Source: an uncultured Kiloniellaceae bacterium
Lineage (GTDB): Bacteria > Pseudomonadota > Alphaproteobacteria > Kiloniellales > Kiloniellaceae
NCBI GenBank assembly: GCA_947500035.1
Contig: CANMQP010000003.1
Location: 141,077 to 205,076, forward strand
Reading direction: 5' to 3'
DNA length: 64,000 nucleotides
Below, in pieces: positions 1 through 10,307 of the stretch (positions are counted from its first letter, which is position 1; each line of letters opens with the position of its first letter). The position numbers were made by a program, and so were the translations under genes. The notes under the pieces are model-generated. The model saw nothing but the letters and a program-made list of their open reading frames with translations, had not been told where the DNA came from and did no database searches.

Positions 1-570
<570 letters not shown>

Positions 571-578
571 CCTGCAAG

Positions 579-606
579 CGGGAGGGTGGCTGAAGCCACC
601 CTCCCG
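579..606 (+). terminator. GC-rich hairpin between nirS and nirE
   Basis: A perfect 12-bp inverted repeat (arms 579-590 and 595-606, loop TGAA) starts 9 bases after the nirS stop and ends 30 bases before the nirE start. No T-run follows. It is probably a partial terminator or an mRNA 3'-end stabiliser, letting nirS transcript exceed that of the biosynthetic genes; that role is inferred. Confidence 0.65.
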
Positions 607-636
607 TCCTGTCTTACAACCGCCAGGGAGGGCGCA

Positions 637-1458
637 ATGAAGAAACTGGGACGGGTCTTTCTGGTCGGCGCGGGTCCGGGCGATCCGGAGCTTCTGACCA
701 TGAAAGCGGTCCGCATGCTGGGTATGGCCCAGGTTGTGGTCTACGACCGTCTGGTCTCCGATGAAGTGCTCTCGCTGGTGCCGGCTTCGGCCCGGCGGAT
801 AGCGGTCGGAAAGGCACCGAAGTCTCATCCGGTGCCGCAGGAAAGAATCAACGAAATTCTCGTCGAGCTGGGACAGCAAGGCCTCTCCGTCGTCCGTCTG
901 AAGGGCGGCGACCCCTCCATCTTCGGGCGCGGATCGGAAGAAGCCGCCGCGCTGCATGCCGCCGGTATTCCCGTCGAAATCGCACCAGGTATCACGGCGG
1001 CCCAGGGCGTGGCCGCGGCGACCGGTATCCCGCTGACTCATCGCGGACTGGCGACCGGAGTCCGCTATGTCACCGGACATTGCAGAAGTGACCTGCCGCT
1101 TGACCTGGATTGGGCCGGACTGGCCGACGCGAACACCACGCTCGTGGTCTATATGGGCGCCGCCAACATCGCGGAAATAGCCGCCTCGCTGATCATGCAC
1201 GGAATGCCGGCCAGTCTGCCTGTCATGGCCGTCTGCAGCGCGACCACATCAAAAGAAGTCCGCCTGATTTCACAACTGGACGGGATTGCAGCAGAGACAA
1301 AAGCAGCGCGCCTGGACGGACCGGTGCTTTTCGTCATCGGCGAAGTGGTTTCGCTTTACCGGAGTTGCCCCGCTGAAGTCTTTTCGCTGTTTCCAGGTGA
1401 ACCACCCGTCATGGAGCGTGACCCGTTCAACTGGCTTCGGGCATCGGCAAATGCGTAA
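637..1458 (+). CDS. nirE: Uroporphyrinogen III C-methyltransferase for heme d1 (SUMT)
   Basis: NirE uses S-adenosylmethionine to methylate uroporphyrinogen III to precorrin-2, the first committed step to siroheme and heme d1. The product has about 273 residues, normal for a single-domain SUMT. It shows the nucleotide loop VGAGPGDPELLT near the N terminus, VVRLKGGDPSIFGRG in the middle and APGITAAQGVAAATGIPLTHR after it. The ATG at 637 was chosen because GGGAGGG lies just upstream and the conserved domain starts at once; a longer in-frame extension to 586 would run through the nirS hairpin. Its last 8 bases overlap nirC, so translation is probably coupled. Confidence 0.95.
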   Translation: MKKLGRVFLVGAGPGDPELLTMKAVRMLGMAQVVVYDRLVSDEVLSLVPASARRIAVGKAPKSHPVPQERINEILVELGQQGLSVVRLKGGDPSIFGRGSEEAAALHAAGIPVEIAPGITAAQGVAAATGIPLTHRGLATGVRYVTGHCRSDLPLDLDWAGLADANTTLVVYMGAANIAEIAASLIMHGMPASLPVMAVCSATTSKEVRLISQLDGIAAETKAARLDGPVLFVIGEVVSLYRSCPAEVFSLFPGEPPVMERDPFNWLRASANA

Positions 1459-1777
1459 AGCGCTGGTCGCCTTTTTGCTCATCGCTGTGCCCGTCGGGCT
1501 CGCTCCGGCCGCTGCTGCGGACCTGCCCTTGGAACGCAAACTGGAATTGGAGCGGCTGGTGCTGCAGGACTGCGGTTCCTGCCATGGTCTGACTCTCAAG
1601 GGCGGCCTCGGTCCCGACCTTCGGGCCGAAACCCTCTCCGGTATCTCTCCTGAGGCACTGACCGAGATTGTTCTCGACGGCATACCAGGCACTGCGATGC
1701 CGCCTTGGCGTCCCTTGATCAGCGAAGAGGACGCGCGGTGGATTGCGAAGTTTTTGCTGACAGGAGAGGTTGAATGA
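1451..1777 (+). CDS. nirC: Periplasmic c-type cytochrome of the nir operon
   Basis: This is a small monoheme cytochrome of 108 residues. Residues 1-23 form a signal peptide (MRKALVAFLL, then an alanine-rich end). The heme-binding motif CGSCH is at residues 41-45, and a Met in GTAMPPW near residue 80 is the likely sixth ligand. NirC is known as an electron donor to cytochrome cd1 or a helper in its maturation. The ATG at 1451 overlaps the nirE end and gives the complete signal peptide. The stop overlaps the nirF start (ATGA). Confidence 0.92.
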   Translation: MRKALVAFLLIAVPVGLAPAAAADLPLERKLELERLVLQDCGSCHGLTLKGGLGPDLRAETLSGISPEALTEIVLDGIPGTAMPPWRPLISEEDARWIAKFLLTGEVE

Positions 1778-2937
1778 CCCAACGTTTCGCGCTTTTCCTT
1801 TTGCTGCCGCTCCTACTTTTAAGCACCGGGCCTTCGCAGGCAGACGATCTACGTGCAACCGGCGACCTGGGCGTTGTGATTGAGCGGGCGAGCGGGTCGC
1901 TCTTGATTGTCGACCAGTCCGAGCGGGCCAGGATCGGCCGAGTCGAGGGACTTGGCGATCTCTCTCATGCCTCGGTCGTCTTTTCTTCGGATCAACGTTT
2001 TGCCTTCGTCTTTGGCCGCGACGGCGGCCTCAGCAAAGTCGACATCCTGACCCAGTCCCTGGTCAAGCGGGTGGTGCAGTCCGGCAATGCGATCGGCGGT
2101 GCCATCTCGGACGACGGACGGCTGGTTGCGGTCTCGAACTACGAACCCGGCGGTGTTCGCGTCTTTGACTCCGAGACCCTGGAAATGGTGGCCGATATTC
2201 CGACAGGTTCGAAAACCATCGGTCTGGTCGATGCGCCCGGACGCCGCTTCGCCTTTACCTTGTGGGATCATGGCGAAACCTGGATCGCTGACTTTTCAAA
2301 AAGCCAAAAACCGGAGATCACTATAGTCACCGGGATCGGCAAAAATCCCTACGACGCTTTGATCACTGGCGATGGCCGCCATTACATCGCCGGTCTCTTC
2401 GGCGAAGATGGTCTGACCGCGCTCGATCTCTGGGAGACCGCGCCGAAGCCGAAGCGGATTCTGCAGGGCTATGGTCGGGGCGAAGAGCCCTTGCCGGTTT
2501 ACAAGATGCCTCACCTGGAGGGCTGGGCCCTTGCAGGAGAGCGTTTCGTACTGCCGGCCGTCGGGCGTCATGAGCTGCTGTGGGTGGATGCGCGTTCTCT
2601 TGAGGAAGCCGGTCGCACCAAGACCCATGGACAACCGGTCTTCGCCGTCGCCCGTCCCGATGGACGGCAGGTCTGGGTCAACTTCGCGCATCCGCTGAAT
2701 GACACGCTTCAAATCGTCGATGCGCCCTCCGGCGAGGTCATCCATAGCCTAAAGCCGGGACCTGCGGTCCTGCATATGGAGTTTACGCCGCGCGGCCACG
2801 AAGTTTGGGTGTCGGTTCGCGATGCGGGTCGGGTCGACATCTACGACACGCGCAGTTTCGAGAAACTCGGTGAGATTGATGCGGATACGCCATCCGGCAT
2901 CTTCTTCACTGCGCGCGCCCATCGCACGGGGCTCTAA
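1774..2937 (+). CDS. nirF: Heme d1 biosynthesis protein NirF
   Basis: NirF is a propeller protein related to the d1 domain of NirS and acts late in heme d1 synthesis in the periplasm. The product has 387 residues with a clear N-terminal signal sequence (MTQRFALFLLLPLLLL, cleavage near SQA). The body contains repeated propeller-blade segments such as GAISDDGRLVAVSN and EVWVSVRDAGRVDIYD, and the family-like end DTPSGIFFT. It overlaps nirC by 4 bases and is followed by nirDL after 2 bases. Confidence 0.94.
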   Translation: MTQRFALFLLLPLLLLSTGPSQADDLRATGDLGVVIERASGSLLIVDQSERARIGRVEGLGDLSHASVVFSSDQRFAFVFGRDGGLSKVDILTQSLVKRVVQSGNAIGGAISDDGRLVAVSNYEPGGVRVFDSETLEMVADIPTGSKTIGLVDAPGRRFAFTLWDHGETWIADFSKSQKPEITIVTGIGKNPYDALITGDGRHYIAGLFGEDGLTALDLWETAPKPKRILQGYGRGEEPLPVYKMPHLEGWALAGERFVLPAVGRHELLWVDARSLEEAGRTKTHGQPVFAVARPDGRQVWVNFAHPLNDTLQIVDAPSGEVIHSLKPGPAVLHMEFTPRGHEVWVSVRDAGRVDIYDTRSFEKLGEIDADTPSGIFFTARAHRTGL

Positions 2938-2939
2938 AA

Positions 2940-3932
2940 ATGGAAATCCATCTTGATCCGCTCGACCATAATCTGCTTGATCGCTGGCAGAGTGACTTCC
3001 CTTTGATTTCGGAGCCCTTCGCGGTCATTGCCGAGCGGCTTGACCTGACCGAAGGCGAGGTTCTGAAGCGTTTGCGCAGACTCTCCGACGCGGGCGCCAT
3101 CAGCCGGATCGGCGCGACCTGCCGTCCCAACACGGCCGGCGCAAGCACGCTTGCCGCAGTGTCGGTGCCCGAACCCCGGATCGAGGAAGTCGCCGCCGTC
3201 ATTGGTGCAGAGCCGGGCGTCAACCATTCCTATTTACGAGAGAACCACTGGAACATCTGGTTTGTAGCGACCGGCCCGGACCGCGCGTATGTCGATGAAA
3301 GTCTCGCACGGATCGAGGGACTCACGGGCCTGGAAGTTCTCGACCTCCGGTTGGTGCGGCCGTTCAACATTAATCTTGGTTTCGCACTTGATGGTTCGGG
3401 CAAGCTGCCGCCGCAGCGAGAAAACGTCAACACCGACGTTTTGATCCGACGCGATCGAGAGATCATGCAGGCACTGTCAATCGGCCTGGAAATTATCTCA
3501 CGGCCCTTTGCGGCGCTTGCTGAAAACCTGGGTCGGCCGGAAGAAGACATCCTGCTGCGGGTCAGGGCGCTTTCCGCGGCAGGTGTCCTCTCACGGATCG
3601 GCGTTATCGTGCGCCATCGGGCGCTGGGCTGGAGTTCCAACGCCATGGTGGTCTGGGAGCTTCCTGAAGAGGAGATTCCCCGCATTGGGCCGGCTTTGAC
3701 GGCGGTCCCGGGTGTCACGCTCTGTTATCAGCGCCGTCCCGTGCCGGGCATATGGCCCTACAGCCTCTATTGCATGATCCACGCGCGCAGCCGGGTCGAA
3801 GCCATGACCGTGCTCGATCGCGCTTGTGACGAAGTCGGCCTCCGTCACATGCCGCATCAAGTGCTTTTCAGCGTCCGTTGCTTCAAGCAAACCGGCGCGC
3901 GGGTGTTACTGGAGAAAGGAGCCGCCGCATGA
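2940..3932 (+). CDS. nirDL: Siroheme decarboxylase NirD-NirL fusion
   Basis: The NirDLGH proteins together decarboxylate siroheme to 12,18-didecarboxysiroheme. This 330-residue product is about twice the size of a single AsnC/Lrp-like subunit. The N-terminal half (about 1-150) has the helix-turn-helix-like start LDHNLLDRWQSDFPLISEPFA and SRIGATCRPN. The second half (about 165-325) repeats the plan with EIMQALSIGLEIISRPFA, SRIGVIVRHRALGW and WPYSLYCMIH. Fused nirD-L is the Paracoccus-type arrangement, whereas Pseudomonas has separate genes. It overlaps nirG by 4 bases. Confidence 0.92.
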   Translation: MEIHLDPLDHNLLDRWQSDFPLISEPFAVIAERLDLTEGEVLKRLRRLSDAGAISRIGATCRPNTAGASTLAAVSVPEPRIEEVAAVIGAEPGVNHSYLRENHWNIWFVATGPDRAYVDESLARIEGLTGLEVLDLRLVRPFNINLGFALDGSGKLPPQRENVNTDVLIRRDREIMQALSIGLEIISRPFAALAENLGRPEEDILLRVRALSAAGVLSRIGVIVRHRALGWSSNAMVVWELPEEEIPRIGPALTAVPGVTLCYQRRPVPGIWPYSLYCMIHARSRVEAMTVLDRACDEVGLRHMPHQVLFSVRCFKQTGARVLLEKGAAA

Positions 3933-4393
3933 AAACTTTCGACTATCAGCCGGATTCGACCGATCGGCGGATCATCAATGCACTGCAGGAGGGCTTTCCG
4001 CTCTCATCGCATCCCTACGCCGAAGCTGCCGCTGATCTGGGTTTGAGCGAAAGCGAACTGATCGAACGGCTGGCCCGCCTTCGGAAGGTAAGGGCAATCA
4101 CCCGTTTCGGTCCCTTCTTCGATGCTGCGGCCATGGGCGGTGCCTTTTGCCTCTGCGCGATGAATGTTCCCGCCGGTCGTTTTGAAGCGGTGACGGAACA
4201 GGTCAATGCGTACTCGCAAGTCGCTCACAACTATGAACGGGCCCATCAGCTCAATATGTGGTTTGTGCTCGCGACCGAGACACCGGAAGGGATCGAGGCG
4301 GCGGCCTGCGCCATCGAACAGGAAACCGGCCTTGAAGTTCTGCGCTTTCCCAAACTCGAAGAGTTTTACATTGGCTTCAGGATGGTTGCATGA
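3929..4393 (+). CDS. nirG: Siroheme decarboxylase subunit NirG
   Basis: This is one of the AsnC/Lrp-like siroheme decarboxylase subunits (154 residues). It begins TDRRIINALQEGFPLSSHPYA and carries TRFGPFFDAAAMGGAF, followed by NYERAHQLNMWFVL, the segment in which this family places a conserved His near the active site. The ATG at 3929 overlaps the nirDL stop; an upstream in-frame start would lie deep inside nirDL. It overlaps nirH by 4 bases. Choosing G rather than L rests on gene order and sequence style. Confidence 0.9.
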   Translation: MKTFDYQPDSTDRRIINALQEGFPLSSHPYAEAAADLGLSESELIERLARLRKVRAITRFGPFFDAAAMGGAFCLCAMNVPAGRFEAVTEQVNAYSQVAHNYERAHQLNMWFVLATETPEGIEAAACAIEQETGLEVLRFPKLEEFYIGFRMVA

Positions 4394-4911
4394 ACCTGGA
4401 TGGAACAGACCGGCGGATTGTCGAGGCGACGCAGTCGGGTCTGCCTTTTGTCGCGCAGCCCTACGCGGAAATTGCATCTTCCTTGGGCCTGGAGGAAGGG
4501 GAAGTCATCGATCGGCTGGCTGCAATGCAGGCGCGCGGCGTCGTGCGCAGGATCGGGGTCGCGCCCAATCACTATGCCCTGGGCATGACCTCGAACGGCA
4601 TGACGGTTTGGGACGTCGAAGATGGGATGGCGAGTGAACTGGGCGCGCGGGTCGGGCAGCTCGACTTCGTGTCGCACTGCTATCTGCGGCCACGCACCCT
4701 CCCGCTTTGGCCCTACAATCTCTTCGCTATGGTGCATGGTAGCAACCAAAGTGAGGTCGAGGAGAAACGCCAGGTCATTGTGTCGCTGCTGGGGCCCGCG
4801 TGCCGGGGAAACGACACGCTCTATTCGACCCGCATCCTGAAAAAAACCGGATTACGGCTGGCCCGCAAGGGCGCAGGCGTCTCCACAGTTAAAGTCCGAG
4901 GAGAAGGCTGA
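4390..4911 (+). CDS. nirH: Siroheme decarboxylase subunit NirH
   Basis: This is the last AsnC/Lrp-like siroheme decarboxylase subunit (173 residues). It has the start [21 protein letters not shown], the motif [20 protein letters not shown] and the later block [14 protein letters not shown]. It resembles the second half of the NirDL fusion more than NirG. Its stop overlaps the first base of nirJ, so the whole run nirE to nirJ is translationally coupled. Confidence 0.9.
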   Translation: MNLDGTDRRIVEATQSGLPFVAQPYAEIASSLGLEEGEVIDRLAAMQARGVVRRIGVAPNHYALGMTSNGMTVWDVEDGMASELGARVGQLDFVSHCYLRPRTLPLWPYNLFAMVHGSNQSEVEEKRQVIVSLLGPACRGNDTLYSTRILKKTGLRLARKGAGVSTVKVRGEG

Positions 4912-6119
4912 TGTTCCGACTCTCTCACTATATGCACCAGCTTGTGGAGCCGACGCCGGTGCGCCGGCGCGGTGGCCAGGTGAAGCCGGTGGTGATTTGG
5001 AACCTCACACGCCGCTGCAATCTACAGTGCCGACACTGCTACACGACCTCAGCCGATCATGTCTTTCCGGGCGAACTGACGCATGAACAAGCAATGGGCG
5101 TCCTGGAGGATCTGAGAGGTTTCAAGATCCCGGCCCTGATCCTCTCTGGCGGTGAGCCTTTGATGCGCATGGACCTCTTCGAAATTGCCGAACGGGCACG
5201 CAAGATGAAGATGTATCTTGCGCTCTCGACCAACGGCACGGCGATCGAAGGAGAGATGGCAGAACGTGTCGCGGACATCGGTTTCGACTATGTCGGCATC
5301 AGCATCGACGGCATCGGAGCGACCAACGATTGGTTCCGCGGCAAGGAGGGAGCTTTCGACAAGGCCCTCGCCGGTGTGCGGGCCTGCAAGGCGCTAGGTG
5401 TCCGGGTGGGACTGCGCTTTACCATCACGCAGGAGAACGCCGGTCAGCTTCCGGAGCTTCTGGATCTCGCCGATGGGGAAGGGGTAGACAAGTTTTATCT
5501 CTCACACCTGGTTTACGCGGGCCGAGGCGATAAGCATCGTGGAGCCGATGCCAGTTGGTCGCACACTCGCACCGCAATGGATCTTCTGATTGACCGCGCC
5601 TGGAGGGCTGCCGATGAAGGACGCTCGCTGGAGATCGTCACCGGTAACAACGATGCCGATGCGGTTTACTTCCTGCGTTGGGCGGAAGAACGCTTCACGT
5701 CGGAGCAGATTGCGCATCTGAAGGATCACCTTGAGGCCTGGGGAGGAAACTCTTCGGGGGTCGGGGTCGCCAATATCGATCCGCAGGGCGATGTTCATCC
5801 CGACACCTATTGGTCGGACTACACCATCGGTAGCGTCAAAGACCGGCCCTTCTCGGCGCTCTGGACCAGTGACGACCCGATGCTGGCCCAACTGCGCAGG
5901 CGTCCACGTCCGCTCAAGGGCCGTTGCGGTGCCTGCAGCTATAAGACGGTCTGTGGCGGCAATACCCGGATCCGGGCGCTGCAGCTGACCGGCGATCCCT
6001 GGGCCGAGGACCCGGCCTGCTACATGAGTGATCAGGAGATCGGGGTCGAAGACTCGGATCGTCTGACCGTAACACCCTTCCGGGGCAAAAGCCGTGATCC
6101 GATACATCGTTTTCTTTAG
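4911..6119 (+). CDS. nirJ: Radical SAM heme d1 biosynthesis protein NirJ
   Basis: NirJ is a radical SAM enzyme that removes two propionate side chains from didecarboxysiroheme. The product has 402 residues. The radical SAM cluster motif CxxxCxxC is at residues 36-43 (CNLQCRHC), followed by [10 protein letters not shown]. The C-terminal SPASM-type region has Cys residues in [14 protein letters not shown] and EDPACYM for a second cluster. The start is preceded by GAGGAGAAGG. The last 26 bases overlap nirN. Confidence 0.95.
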   Translation: MFRLSHYMHQLVEPTPVRRRGGQVKPVVIWNLTRRCNLQCRHCYTTSADHVFPGELTHEQAMGVLEDLRGFKIPALILSGGEPLMRMDLFEIAERARKMKMYLALSTNGTAIEGEMAERVADIGFDYVGISIDGIGATNDWFRGKEGAFDKALAGVRACKALGVRVGLRFTITQENAGQLPELLDLADGEGVDKFYLSHLVYAGRGDKHRGADASWSHTRTAMDLLIDRAWRAADEGRSLEIVTGNNDADAVYFLRWAEERFTSEQIAHLKDHLEAWGGNSSGVGVANIDPQGDVHPDTYWSDYTIGSVKDRPFSALWTSDDPMLAQLRRRPRPLKGRCGACSYKTVCGGNTRIRALQLTGDPWAEDPACYMSDQEIGVEDSDRLTVTPFRGKSRDPIHRFL

Positions 6120-7641
6120 CTGTCTGCTGGGTTTGACGGGCGGTGTCCTGGCGAACCCCAAAGCGCTCTACAACGAGCATTGTGCGTCGTGCCACGGTGC
6201 CGACCGCTTGGGTGGAAACGGGCCGGCTCTGATTCCCGAGACGCTGAAACGCATGCGTGGTCCGAAGTTGGCGAAGGTGATCGCCGAGGGCCGGGCGGCG
6301 ACACAGATGCCGGGCTTCAGCGACACTTTGGAGCCTGAGGAAATTGCGGCCCTCACCGAATTTGTAAAGATGCCTTTGGCTGAAATCCCCGATTGGGGAC
6401 CTGAAGAGATTGCCGCAAGCCGGTCGTTCGATCCGGACTATCGTCCCGCTGACCAACCGGTTTTTACAGCCGATCCTCTGAACGTCTTCCTGGTCGTGGA
6501 GACCGGTGATTCCCATGTCTCCGTACTCGATGGCGACACGTTCACCGTGATGGACCGCTTCGCAACGCCTTTCGCCGTGCACGGCGGGCCGAAGTTCACG
6601 CCCGATGGCCGCTTCGTCTTTATTATGTCGCGGGACGGCTGGGTGCAGAAGTACGACCTTTGGAGCCTGGCCGAGGTCGGCCGGATTCGGGCCGGGCTCA
6701 ACAGCCGGAATATCGCAATCTCCAGGGATGGCAAACATTTGGCGGTGGCAAACTACCTGCCGCGCAGTCTAACCATACTCTCAAGCGAAGATCTCTCGGT
6801 AGAGCGGGTGTTCGAAGTGCGTGCTAAGGATGGAAATCTCTCGCGGGTGTCTGCGGTCTATCAGGCGCCGCAACGTGACAGCTTTATTCTGGCGCTCAAG
6901 GACGCGCCCGAGATTTGGGAGATCGCGACGGATCCCGAGGCAGAGCCTGTATTTGAGGGTTTCGTCCACAGTCACGAGAATGGCATGGTCGAAGCTCTGC
7001 CATCTTCGGAAGGTCTTTTTGCGCTGCGCCGGATCGAGGTCCGCGAACCCATCGATGACTTCTTCTTCACGCCCGACTACCGCCATCTGATCGGCGCGGC
7101 CCGCGACGGCGCCCGCGGCGTCGTTGTCAATCTCAACGTCGGGCGGGAAATTGCCGAATTGCCGCTGCCCGGTCTGCCCCATCTGGGGTCCGGTATCTCC
7201 TGGCTCCGTGGAGAACACCGGGTCATGGCTACGCCGCATCTCAAGGAAGCCCGCCTGTCGGTCATCGATATTGAAAGTTGGCAGGTTGTGAAATCGCTCG
7301 AAACCCTGGGGCCTGGATTTTTTCTCCGCAGTCATGAAAACACGGATTATGTCTGGGCCGATGTCTTTTTCGGGCCGAACCGCGACGTCATGCATGTGAT
7401 CGATAAAGAAAGTCTGGAGATCGTTGAAACTCTGCGGCCGGTGCCGGGGGCCACCGTTGCCCATGTCGAATTCGATCGCAGCGGTCGGCACGCCCTGGTC
7501 AGTGTCTGGGAGGACGAGGGCGCGGTCATTGTTTACGACGCCGAAACCCTGAAAGAAGTCAAACGCCTGCCAATGCGCAAACCCTCGGGAAAATACAATG
7601 TCTGGAACAAAATCACATTTTCCGACGGCACATCACACTGA
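6094..7641 (+). CDS. nirN: Dihydro-heme d1 dehydrogenase, cd1-like protein NirN
   Basis: NirN is a periplasmic homolog of cytochrome cd1 that oxidises dihydro-heme d1 in the last step of cofactor synthesis. The 515-residue product starts at a GTG codon and has a signal peptide ([20 protein letters not shown]). A heme c motif CASCH lies at residues 30-34 and [14 protein letters not shown] ends the cytochrome domain. A d1-type propeller follows and ends in [12 protein letters not shown], matching the NirS C terminus. It overlaps nirJ upstream and the chelatase-like gene downstream. Confidence 0.94.
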   Translation: MIRYIVFFSCLLGLTGGVLANPKALYNEHCASCHGADRLGGNGPALIPETLKRMRGPKLAKVIAEGRAATQMPGFSDTLEPEEIAALTEFVKMPLAEIPDWGPEEIAASRSFDPDYRPADQPVFTADPLNVFLVVETGDSHVSVLDGDTFTVMDRFATPFAVHGGPKFTPDGRFVFIMSRDGWVQKYDLWSLAEVGRIRAGLNSRNIAISRDGKHLAVANYLPRSLTILSSEDLSVERVFEVRAKDGNLSRVSAVYQAPQRDSFILALKDAPEIWEIATDPEAEPVFEGFVHSHENGMVEALPSSEGLFALRRIEVREPIDDFFFTPDYRHLIGAARDGARGVVVNLNVGREIAELPLPGLPHLGSGISWLRGEHRVMATPHLKEARLSVIDIESWQVVKSLETLGPGFFLRSHENTDYVWADVFFGPNRDVMHVIDKESLEIVETLRPVPGATVAHVEFDRSGRHALVSVWEDEGAVIVYDAETLKEVKRLPMRKPSGKYNVWNKITFSDGTSH

Positions 7642-8359
7642 GCGGCCGTCGGTCCTGATCGTCGCACACGGTTCACCCTCGGCGCCTGATGGACCCGAAG
7701 CGGCCGTAAAGGCGCTGGCTGCGGAGACCGCCCGGTGGCTTCCCGGCTGGAGGGTTAGCGGGGCCACGCTGGCGGCCAACTCCGCGCTTGAGACAGCGCT
7801 CGATGAGATCTCCTCAGAGCACGTTTTGATTTATCCCTTCTTCATGTCCGACGGATGGTTTGTACGAACGGAGCTGCCACGCCGTCTCACGCAGAGTTGG
7901 AAGCGGTCGTTCGAGATCCTGGCACCTTTCGGGCATAGCAGCGGTATCCCGGCACTCTGCGAAGCTGCGGTAAAAAAAGCGGCAAAATCCTCAGGTGTTT
8001 CAGCGCGCGACACCGCCGTTCTGGTGGCAGCTCACGGATCGCGTTCCGCGCCGCAGCAACGGCGTCTTGTCGAGCGCACGGCGCGCGTCCTAGCTGCGTC
8101 CGAAGCCTTTCGCGAGGTACGTGTCGGGTTCTTGGAAGAGTTGCCGAGTGTCGGCGAGGTGGCTCGTCTTTCACGGTCAGGAATCTGCCTGCCTCTGTTC
8201 GCCGGTCGTGCAGGCCATGTTGAGATCGATCTTCCACGAGAGCTGGCCGCGGCTTCTTGGTCCGGAACGCTTCTTGCGCCATTAGGTACCTGGCCCGAGA
8301 TCTCTGATCTGATCGCAACTTCGTTGTTGCAAACACGGCCTATGGCGCTGTCCGGCTAA
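7598..8359 (+). CDS. CbiX/SirB-like sirohydrochlorin chelatase family protein
   Basis: This 253-residue protein has two similar halves, each with a chelatase-type AHGS motif (His24 and His146). The first half has IYPFFMSDGWFVRTELP, typical of CbiX/SirB enzymes that put Fe or Co into sirohydrochlorin. As the last gene of the nir operon, overlapping nirN by 44 bases, it could supply the ferrochelation step between NirE's product (after oxidation) and siroheme. That role is inferred. The exact start is uncertain because the N-terminal 16 residues, which overlap nirN, are poorly conserved in style. Confidence 0.8.
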   Translation: MSGTKSHFPTAHHTERPSVLIVAHGSPSAPDGPEAAVKALAAETARWLPGWRVSGATLAANSALETALDEISSEHVLIYPFFMSDGWFVRTELPRRLTQSWKRSFEILAPFGHSSGIPALCEAAVKKAAKSSGVSARDTAVLVAAHGSRSAPQQRRLVERTARVLAASEAFREVRVGFLEELPSVGEVARLSRSGICLPLFAGRAGHVEIDLPRELAAASWSGTLLAPLGTWPEISDLIATSLLQTRPMALSG

Positions 8360-8933
8360 ATCAGATTCACAAGCACGTCAGGCGACCTTTCGCGGTTCAC
8401 TCCAAACCCTGATCTGATCTGGAATCTATTGACATACTCACCGGCCTAAACTCTGTGATCTGTCGTTTGGCGACCCGTTGATCTCACCCGCGATCGCTTT
8501 GATTAGGCCTCAACCTGCCGCCTAGCCGCCGTCGTTCGGCCTCCGTGTTAACACACCAACTCGGACTAAGTTTTTCCAACTCGACACCTGAGCATGGGTT
8601 GGGCCGGGTATTCACAAAGACGTACAAGAGCTTACCTCTTCAGATAAACGTAAATTGTTAAAAAATCAATTTATGGTAGCGTGCAAAATTTCTATCGAAA
8701 TACACGCAAAAGATAGAACCTATTGAACAAAAAAGATGATCTATGTCATCGACGCCCTTTCTTGGGTTTGCCAGACTAAGTCTGCAAGCACGAAGTTCCT
8801 AGTCCAGTCTCACCGGTAAAATCGAATTTACCGCACTGTCCACGTGCGAGTTTGATTTCCGAAGAAACGTTGAAAACGGTCGAGCCGAAGGGCGCTATCG
8901 CGCCGGATGCTCGTAAACTCGGAGGCAGAATTG
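8360..8933. other. Non-coding region upstream of the porin, with two palindromes
   Basis: No convincing gene is present in this 574-base gap. Bases 8640-8740 are AT-rich and probably contain the porin promoter. Two perfect inverted repeats lie nearer the gene: CAGACT-A-AGTCTG at 8772-8784, and CGGTAAA/TTTACCG with a 6-base centre at 8814-8833. Confidence 0.6.
8772..8833. promoter_or_regulatory. Two operator-like palindromes upstream of the porin gene
   Basis: A 13-base palindrome (8772-8784) and a 20-base palindrome with 7-bp arms (8814-8833) lie 100-160 bases before the porin start. Their position suggests regulator binding or 5'-UTR structure. No known motif was recognised. Confidence 0.4.
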
Positions 8934-10307
8934 ATGGCACGCACAAAGTGGTTTCACACCGCTGTTCTCGGTGCAGCAATAGCAGCGTCGGCTTCCCAAA
9001 CGACCAGAGCTCAAACAGTTGCAGTCGACGCCGAGTTGTTGAGGCAATTGCAGCAGGTCATTGAGCAACAGCAGGAACAGCTCAAACAGCAATCCAACCA
9101 GCTGCAATCCCAGTCGGGGACGATTGACGCACTCAAGGGGCGAGTCGAACAGCTCGAGCAAGTATCCAGCGAGACCAAAGCCATAGCGGCGGAGGCCCAG
9201 AGTACCTCCTTAGAGGCAATCGGGACCGCGCAGCGAGCGGCTCCGGCGGCAAGCCCCGAAAATATCGTCACTTCGGGCAATGATAAGGTCAAGCTTGCGA
9301 TTTCCGGCCAGGTCAACCGTGCAATGAACATCGTCGACGACGGCGACGACACCGATGCTTTCTTTGTCGACAACGACACCTCGAATACGCGGGTCCGGTT
9401 TGTCGGTACGGGGACGGTGGCGGATGGCACTACGCTCGGCACTGTGGTTGAGGTGGCGCTCAGCCCGAACAACTCCTTCGATGTCAGTCAGGACGACGAA
9501 AGCACGGACGATCTCGTTGACCTGCGCAAAGCCGACATCATGCTGCGCAATGACAGCTATGGACAGTTGCTGTTCGGGAAAGGGCAGGCGGCGGCGGATG
9601 ATACCGCCGAGTACGACCTTTCGTTAGTCGGCGGCCCGATCATGTATTCCGGTGTCTCCGACATTGTCGGAGGTATTCAATTTACTGACGATGGCGAACT
9701 GACAGGTGTCACGGTTGGAGATGCCTTTTTTAATTTCGATGGTAACCGTCAAGATCGGGTTCGGTACGATTCTCCGGTCGTCGGGCCAGGCGTGCAGCTT
9801 TCAGTCTCAGCCGGATCAGACTCACGCTACGACGCTGCCCTTACCTGGGGTGGGGATTATGGAGATTGGACCGGTGTCGATATCGGTGAGGTCACGACTT
9901 TGGGTGCGCTTTCGGTCCGGGACCCCGATGAGGATAATATCGACTACCGCGTCGCCGGTTCCTTCTCCGCCCTGCATAATCCGACCGGCCTGAGTGCCAC
10001 GTTTTCCGCAGGTAACGATTTCGCCGACGAGGGGGACGATCCCTACAACCTCTACGGCAAGCTGGGTTGGGACACGACCTTCTTTGACGTTGGTCCGACC
10101 GGCTTCGGCGTGGATTTCACCTATGGCGAAAATGTCTCGGGTCAGGGCGACAAAGGCCACTCGGTCGGCTTGTCGGCGATCCAGTTGTTCGAGGAGTTCG
10201 GGACCGAGCTCTATGTCCAGGTGCGTGGTTTCAGTCTGGAGCGCGGATCCGCAGATAATCCGGACGACATCTTAGTTGGAACGACGGGCGCGAGGGTGAA
10301 GTTCTGA
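8934..10307 (+). CDS. Outer-membrane porin with N-terminal coiled coil
   Basis: This 457-residue protein has a signal peptide (start MARTKWFHTAV, end near TTRAQ). A Gln-rich coiled coil covers about residues 28-75 (QQVIEQQQEQLKQQSNQL), and a beta-barrel region follows with alternating aromatic and Asp/Gly-rich segments, ending in a final Phe (GARVKF), the usual outer-membrane assembly signal. It fits the alphaproteobacterial trimeric porin type, in which the coiled coil sits in the periplasm. The ATG at 8934 has GGAGG 8 bases upstream. A lipoprotein gene starts on its stop codon. Confidence 0.85.
   Translation: MARTKWFHTAVLGAAIAASASQTTRAQTVAVDAELLRQLQQVIEQQQEQLKQQSNQLQSQSGTIDALKGRVEQLEQVSSETKAIAAEAQSTSLEAIGTAQRAAPAASPENIVTSGNDKVKLAISGQVNRAMNIVDDGDDTDAFFVDNDTSNTRVRFVGTGTVADGTTLGTVVEVALSPNNSFDVSQDDESTDDLVDLRKADIMLRNDSYGQLLFGKGQAAADDTAEYDLSLVGGPIMYSGVSDIVGGIQFTDDGELTGVTVGDAFFNFDGNRQDRVRYDSPVVGPGVQLSVSAGSDSRYDAALTWGGDYGDWTGVDIGEVTTLGALSVRDPDEDNIDYRVAGSFSALHNPTGLSATFSAGNDFADEGDDPYNLYGKLGWDTTFFDVGPTGFGVDFTYGENVSGQGDKGHSVGLSAIQLFEEFGTELYVQVRGFSLERGSADNPDDILVGTTGARVKF

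Noticed and set aside
8650..8680. FNR/ANR-like box (TTGTT...ATCAA) before the porin
   Set aside because: The half-sites are separated by five bases rather than four and the first half is TTGTT, not TTGAT, in an AT-rich stretch where chance matches are common.
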